Below, piece after piece: positions 60,150 through 64,000 of a stretch of 64,000 bases of DNA; the first letter of the stretch is position 1, and every line of letters starts with the position of its first letter. The DNA is from Epiperipatus broadwayi (lineage: Eukaryota > Onychophora > Udeonychophora > Euonychophora > Peripatidae). The stretch lies in NCBI GenBank assembly GCA_028023455.1, contig JAQFVV010012529.1, forward strand, positions 1,800,001-1,864,000, read 5' to 3'. The notes under the pieces are model-generated. The model had not been told where the DNA came from, ran no database searches, and saw only the letters and a program-made list of their open reading frames with translations. The position numbers and the translations under genes are program-made.

Positions 60150-62200
60150 TATTCTTGAAGCTGTAAATTTGAGAATTATTGCATTTTATTTTTTATAATT
60201 AACTTTTTCAAACCATTACTTATTCTCTTTACATAGCATGCCATCACCCATTCCAGAATTATCATGATTTGCTTTATAATTAATTAGATATATTCTTATA
60301 AATATTTATACAACTTTTTTATTCTTTGATTTCTAGTTGTCTGCTTGTTCTTCCAATTGAATATATTCTTCCATTTATGTAATTCAGTTTAATCATTAGT
60401 TTTCACCCATGATGTATTAATGCCAATTCATCTTCTAAGTTTCTATACTCATCTGTTCTGGGTCTTTATTAGAATTGATGTGGTTAATTTAATTAAGCTA
60501 AATGAGGGTCTACTAAGTGAAATTAATACCTCTGGGATTTCTGAGCATTTATTGATTTTTTACTACTAGTCTGAAATGTATCCCATTTTGAATAAACATC
60601 TATTATTACTAAAAACATATCCCTTAAATGGGCCAACAATTAAAGCTTCTGGCTAGTTCTTTGATGTGGATATTTGATCACATGCATTCCAAAATGCAGG
60701 CAGAACCATTTTTTGGGCATCCTTTACTTATTTAGTTGCTAATAACTTTCATCCATTATAATACAACTTTACTGTTCAGAAAATCACTCTACATGAAGTT
60801 GATCTCGATTAATAATTACCATACTTTTATTAAGGATACACAATAGAGCATCACCATCATTTAATTATATTTTTTCCCTTATGGTCCTTGATCATTATCA
60901 ATTCTAAGTATTTTTTTTAATAGTGCTAATTTTTATTCTGTGGCTTAAACCATTTATGCTATATCATAGGATTAATAATTTTTATATAAATGTGCCTTTT
61001 CAATTCTGGAATTTAATTTAACCAGAACATTTGATACTCCAAGAATTTTAATTTGGATGGAGTGCACCTAGTTCAATTGTTTATTTTTCTATTTTTTTAC
61101 ATTATTTAATAGATATTATAATTTCCTATCTGATAGTTGATTTCCATTATAGTTTTTGTCAGAATAAACATATATGAATTAATATTTGTTTGGAAGTCCT
61201 CTTGGCTTTTACTTGCTGTAATTTTGACCTTTTTGTTTTAAATCATCAATTTTATTTTTGAGGGATTATGTTTCATTTCTGTTTTAACAATTGCTACATA
61301 TGAACTTTGCATTTATTACAGCATTCAATTCTCCATTTGCATTTAGTTATGAAATGTTCTAAATTGCCACACTAGTATTTTGTCCTATTCTCAAATTTCA
61401 GGTCATTAATACTTGCTGGATTTTGGCCTCATTTAATTTTAAATCCTGAAAATCCATAGTTTAGGCTACTAATTTATAACCTACTCCTTTATAAGCCAAA
61501 TCATCTTTAACAAACAATTGCTGACAGAACATATTTTGCTATCCCCTATATGAATCTATTTAAAATTGCTTTCCAAAAGTCATTAAAAATGCATGATTTA
61601 CCAGTTTATGGTTGTTAGATTATACTCATATTTTCTCTCCTCCTGGCATCTATTTCTAAAATATATTCTAATGATGTAATGCTTGAGTTTTTCACACTTG
61701 AATAAATGAATTCTTTTAGCCAATTTAGATTATATAGTCCATTTGTTAATTCAATCGTTTTTGTACCTTTTATATATAGCTGCTATTTTATGCTTTCATC
61801 TGTTAGATTGTTTACAAAAAGGAATTTTTCTGTTTTTTATAATTTGGTCATTCATATCTGTTACTGACATTCTAAATTCACTGATGCATATATAATTGAT
61901 CTAACATTCTTTTGTTAAATTGATTGCCTTATGAAAAAATTTCTCTAAATCTTTACTTCTGCACAATCTTTACAGTATGGAATTAATTATTTACTCTCTT
62001 TAATTATAACTGCACTTTCTTTTCTATAATCAACTTTCTTTCAAACAAATTTTCAGAACTAATGCTTGTCTTTTTTAAAGGAAATTGAATTTGTCCCAAA
62101 TTTTTAAAACTGTGCCAATGCTTTATTCTCACCTTAAAGAGTTTTCAAACTCATTTGAAATCAATTATCTGCACATAAGTTCGAATATATGTGATATTAT
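60150..62200 (-). pseudogene. decayed Ty3/Gypsy-like retrotransposon
   Basis: Minus-strand fragments are recognisable only in short blocks. Near 61370-61300: a zinc-knuckle remnant, CGNLEHFITKC followed by ECCNKCKVHM, as in invertebrate Gypsy gag. Near 60615-60571: FLVIIDVYSKWDTFQ, the integrase core around its first catalytic Asp, preceded by a GPFKG-like motif. The order gag then integrase is correct for the minus strand. All frames are broken and the boundaries are estimates. Confidence 0.6.
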
Positions 62201-62599
62201 TATACTATGTAATCTTTTAATATGGAAAAGATTACTCATGCAACTTTAAGTAATTATCTTTTAATTATAATAATAGATATAACAAGAACATAATTTTGCT
62301 TTATACTATATACAGTTTAGGCAACTTAATAACATTTATCTATAGGCTTAAATAAATAATATCAAATATAACCGGCACTAGTTTATTGATTAGATGTGTA
62401 CTTGCCTACAAGCCAGATATCTGAAATGAATTAGTTGCTTCCTAGAGCACTCAAGAGATTAAACTGTATAAATATTCTAAATTTATTCTCTATGTATTGT
62501 AAATATTAAGTTTTGTATATTTTAATAAATATTATTTTAGAATATATTCAACAATTGTAAATCCAGTCTTAAATATTTATAAAATTAAAATAAGAAAAT

Positions 62600-63500
62600 A
62601 GAAACAGACTGTATTAGTGATAATTATTTAGATTTTTAAGGAGAGAAGTTATTATTTTATCTATATTGAAAAGGCTTTTGATAGAATAAATTGATTTCTT
62701 TAAATATCGTAAAGAAAGATATAGCAAAATGGAAGGGAAAGCTGTTAGAAAATTTATGTGAATCAAGATATTTATAAGATTAAATGATGTTTTGGGATAA
62801 ATAAATATAGAAAAAAATAAAAAGAGAAAGGCTGTTTTCTAATTTTTGATTTGATATTTATTTAGATCAATCTCTAAATTAATGCTTTCATAATAAGAAT
62901 GGAACATTATAGAAAAATTTTGCATTTGATCTGATGTTTAATTGGCACTATTTGTATTTAGTAAGGATGAAATTAATAAGATGCCCAATAGAACAGATGG
63001 GATTTGCATTATATTTGGAATGAAAATAAATGCAATTAAAATAAAAATGATGAAAGTTGGCGGAAAAATTAAAAGTTTAAGAACTGCTAGTTAGATTGAT
63101 AACTACAGAGCAAATTAAAAATATTAGGTGTTGCTTAATTGGCAATGGAAATAGTAATAACAGAATCTCTTAAGAATTGTAAGTTATTCTGTGATCTTTA
63201 AATTTAGAACTAAAACGAAGTTTGTTAAGTGTTGTTATATATGGAGCAAACTTGGACAATTAGAAATGAAGATAAGATTAGTCTTTAGAAATGTAAATTT
63301 AAATGGAAATATAATTGAATTAACAAGATTAAAAAGAGAAAATGAAAAATAAAGAAAATAAATGGATTCTATATAAAAAGGCATTATAAAGAATACATTA
63401 GAAGAAATTAATGAATAAAAGTTAAAACTCAAGAAATGATACAACTTACCCCACAGTAACTATGAGTTTTTAAATCCAAAAGTGGAGAAAGTAATTTGGG
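62600..63500 (+). pseudogene. decayed non-LTR reverse transcriptase fragment
   Basis: Near 62655-62690 a remnant YIEKAFDRIN matches the RT motif with the first catalytic Asp. Near 63020 GMKINAIKIKMMKVGG resembles the post-FADD lysine-rich segment, and near 63235 YMEQTWTIRNEDK resembles the YGSETWT region. Many indels. It seems a different lineage from the RTE at 40829. Confidence 0.55.
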
Positions 63501-63739
63501 TTGATGTGCAGAAATTGCCCAGAAACTTGATAATGTTTATTTAATAGTAATGTGATTAAATTAATATTAAGTCTTTTTAAAATAATGTATCTGAGATGTG
63601 ATTGAAGATTGAAATAAGATTTAATTTATTCCTAACTCAATGGATGCATGTATTATTTACTTTTAGCTCTTAAACTAATTTTGAGTATATTGAATATTAA
63701 AATTAAACTAATACATAGCAGTTTTTTTTTTAAAAAAAG

Positions 63740-63745
63740 TTTATT
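63740..63745 (-). terminator. PRORP polyadenylation signal
   Basis: AATAAA on the minus strand 15 nt after the stop codon, implying a very short 3' UTR. Confidence 0.65.
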
Positions 63746-63760
63746 TCATAATGAATCATT

Positions 63761-63892
63761 TTACTGATCTTTCTTTTGAAGACAAAGCCATTGGATAGGA
63801 AATTGATAAGATAAACGAGGGAAACCATTGTCATATGGAATATGCCAAGTTGTAACAGTCTTGTTTACTTCAGTTGCGCAGAGATCTGGTTG
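63761..63892 (-). CDS. PRORP: PRORP (MRPP3) terminal coding exon
   Basis: PRORP is the protein-only nuclease of mitochondrial RNase P, cutting 5' leaders from mitochondrial tRNA precursors. This exon follows a CAG acceptor with a long pyrimidine run (complement of 63893-63910) and encodes 43 residues and TAA in phase 0. WHIPYDNG and YQFPIQWLCLQKKD match the characteristic C-terminus of animal PRORP (WHIPYDE...WLCLHQK in human as I recall it). The catalytic NYN/PIN metallonuclease domain and PPR repeats would lie upstream, off the right edge. It converges on PSMA6, its neighbour in human also. Intact frame, likely functional. Confidence 0.85.
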   Translation of the reverse strand, partial: QPDLCATEVNKTVTTWHIPYDNGFPRLSYQFPIQWLCLQKKDQ

Positions 63893-63961
63893 CTGAAAAA
63901 AAAAAAAAAAATTAATCATAGACAATACTTTTTTTTTTTTAACTGTTTACTTACAACATAC
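63893..63961 (-). other. PRORP last intron (69 bp)
   Basis: On the minus strand GTATGTTGTAAG ... T-rich ... CAG. Short, like the last two PSMA6 introns (78 and 84 bp). Confidence 0.75.
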
Positions 63962-64000
63962 CTGAATTACAATATTTTTTTCATCAAAAACTTGAATTAA
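63962..64000 (-). CDS. PRORP: PRORP penultimate exon, partial at window edge
   Basis: 39 nt encoding LIQVFDEKNIVIQ ending CAG at a GTATG donor, in phase with the terminal exon. It is cut by the window edge, so the exon start is unknown. Confidence 0.65.

Overview
The window is strongly AT-rich animal nuclear DNA: spliced genes with GT-AG introns, AATAAA signals, and transposable elements over most of the sequence. The proteins are metazoan. The mix of RTE-type non-LTR elements, hAT and Merlin (IS1595/ISXO2-like) transposons and long-LTR elements suggests an invertebrate, perhaps an arthropod, but I cannot name a clade from sequence alone.

Two host genes are visible. PSMA6 (proteasome alpha-6) lies on the plus strand with six exons between 13745 and 26467. 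Its first coding exon is not in the window, and its introns have been enlarged by a 4.1-kb hAT element, an RTE fragment and small retroposons. At the far right edge the last exon and part of the one before it belong to PRORP (MRPP3, the protein-only mitochondrial RNase P nuclease) on the minus strand. The two genes therefore converge, with about 37 kb of repeats between them. PSMA6 and PRORP are also neighbours in human.

Layout. 1-5670: AT-rich DNA with a foldback retroposon (1298-2340), two hairpin elements and a hAT MITE (5132-5662). 5700-12642: a complete, very young LTR element with 2.09-kb LTRs, TSD TAAT and only a gag-like ORF. 13745-26467: PSMA6. 26813-32780: decayed RTE pieces and two MITEs. 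32790-37615: a 4.8-kb inverted repeat with arms of about 1.6 kb. 37963-40820: nothing recognisable. 40829-43660: a nearly full-length but frameshifted RTE element. 44185-60134: a minus-strand LTR element with TSD ATAT that carries at least five nested insertions, namely a 3.1-kb Merlin transposon, a solo LTR of a related family (TSD ACAT), a second solo LTR (TSD ATAG), a tRNA-derived SINE and a hairpin element with a 12-bp TSD. 60150-62200: a decayed Ty3/Gypsy element. 62600-63500: a decayed non-LTR reverse transcriptase. 63740-64000: PRORP.

The least familiar material is the long-LTR group. Four insertions (5700-12642, 44185-60134, 52865-55703, 55836-57334) all make 4-bp duplications and all begin with a perfect or near-perfect hairpin. 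The two that keep an internal region place a tRNA-Lys-type primer site 23-26 nt beyond the LTR, repeat that leader in diverged tandem copies, and carry gag-like but no pol sequence. A second unusual family is a foldback retroposon with 12-17 bp target duplications, present in three copies.
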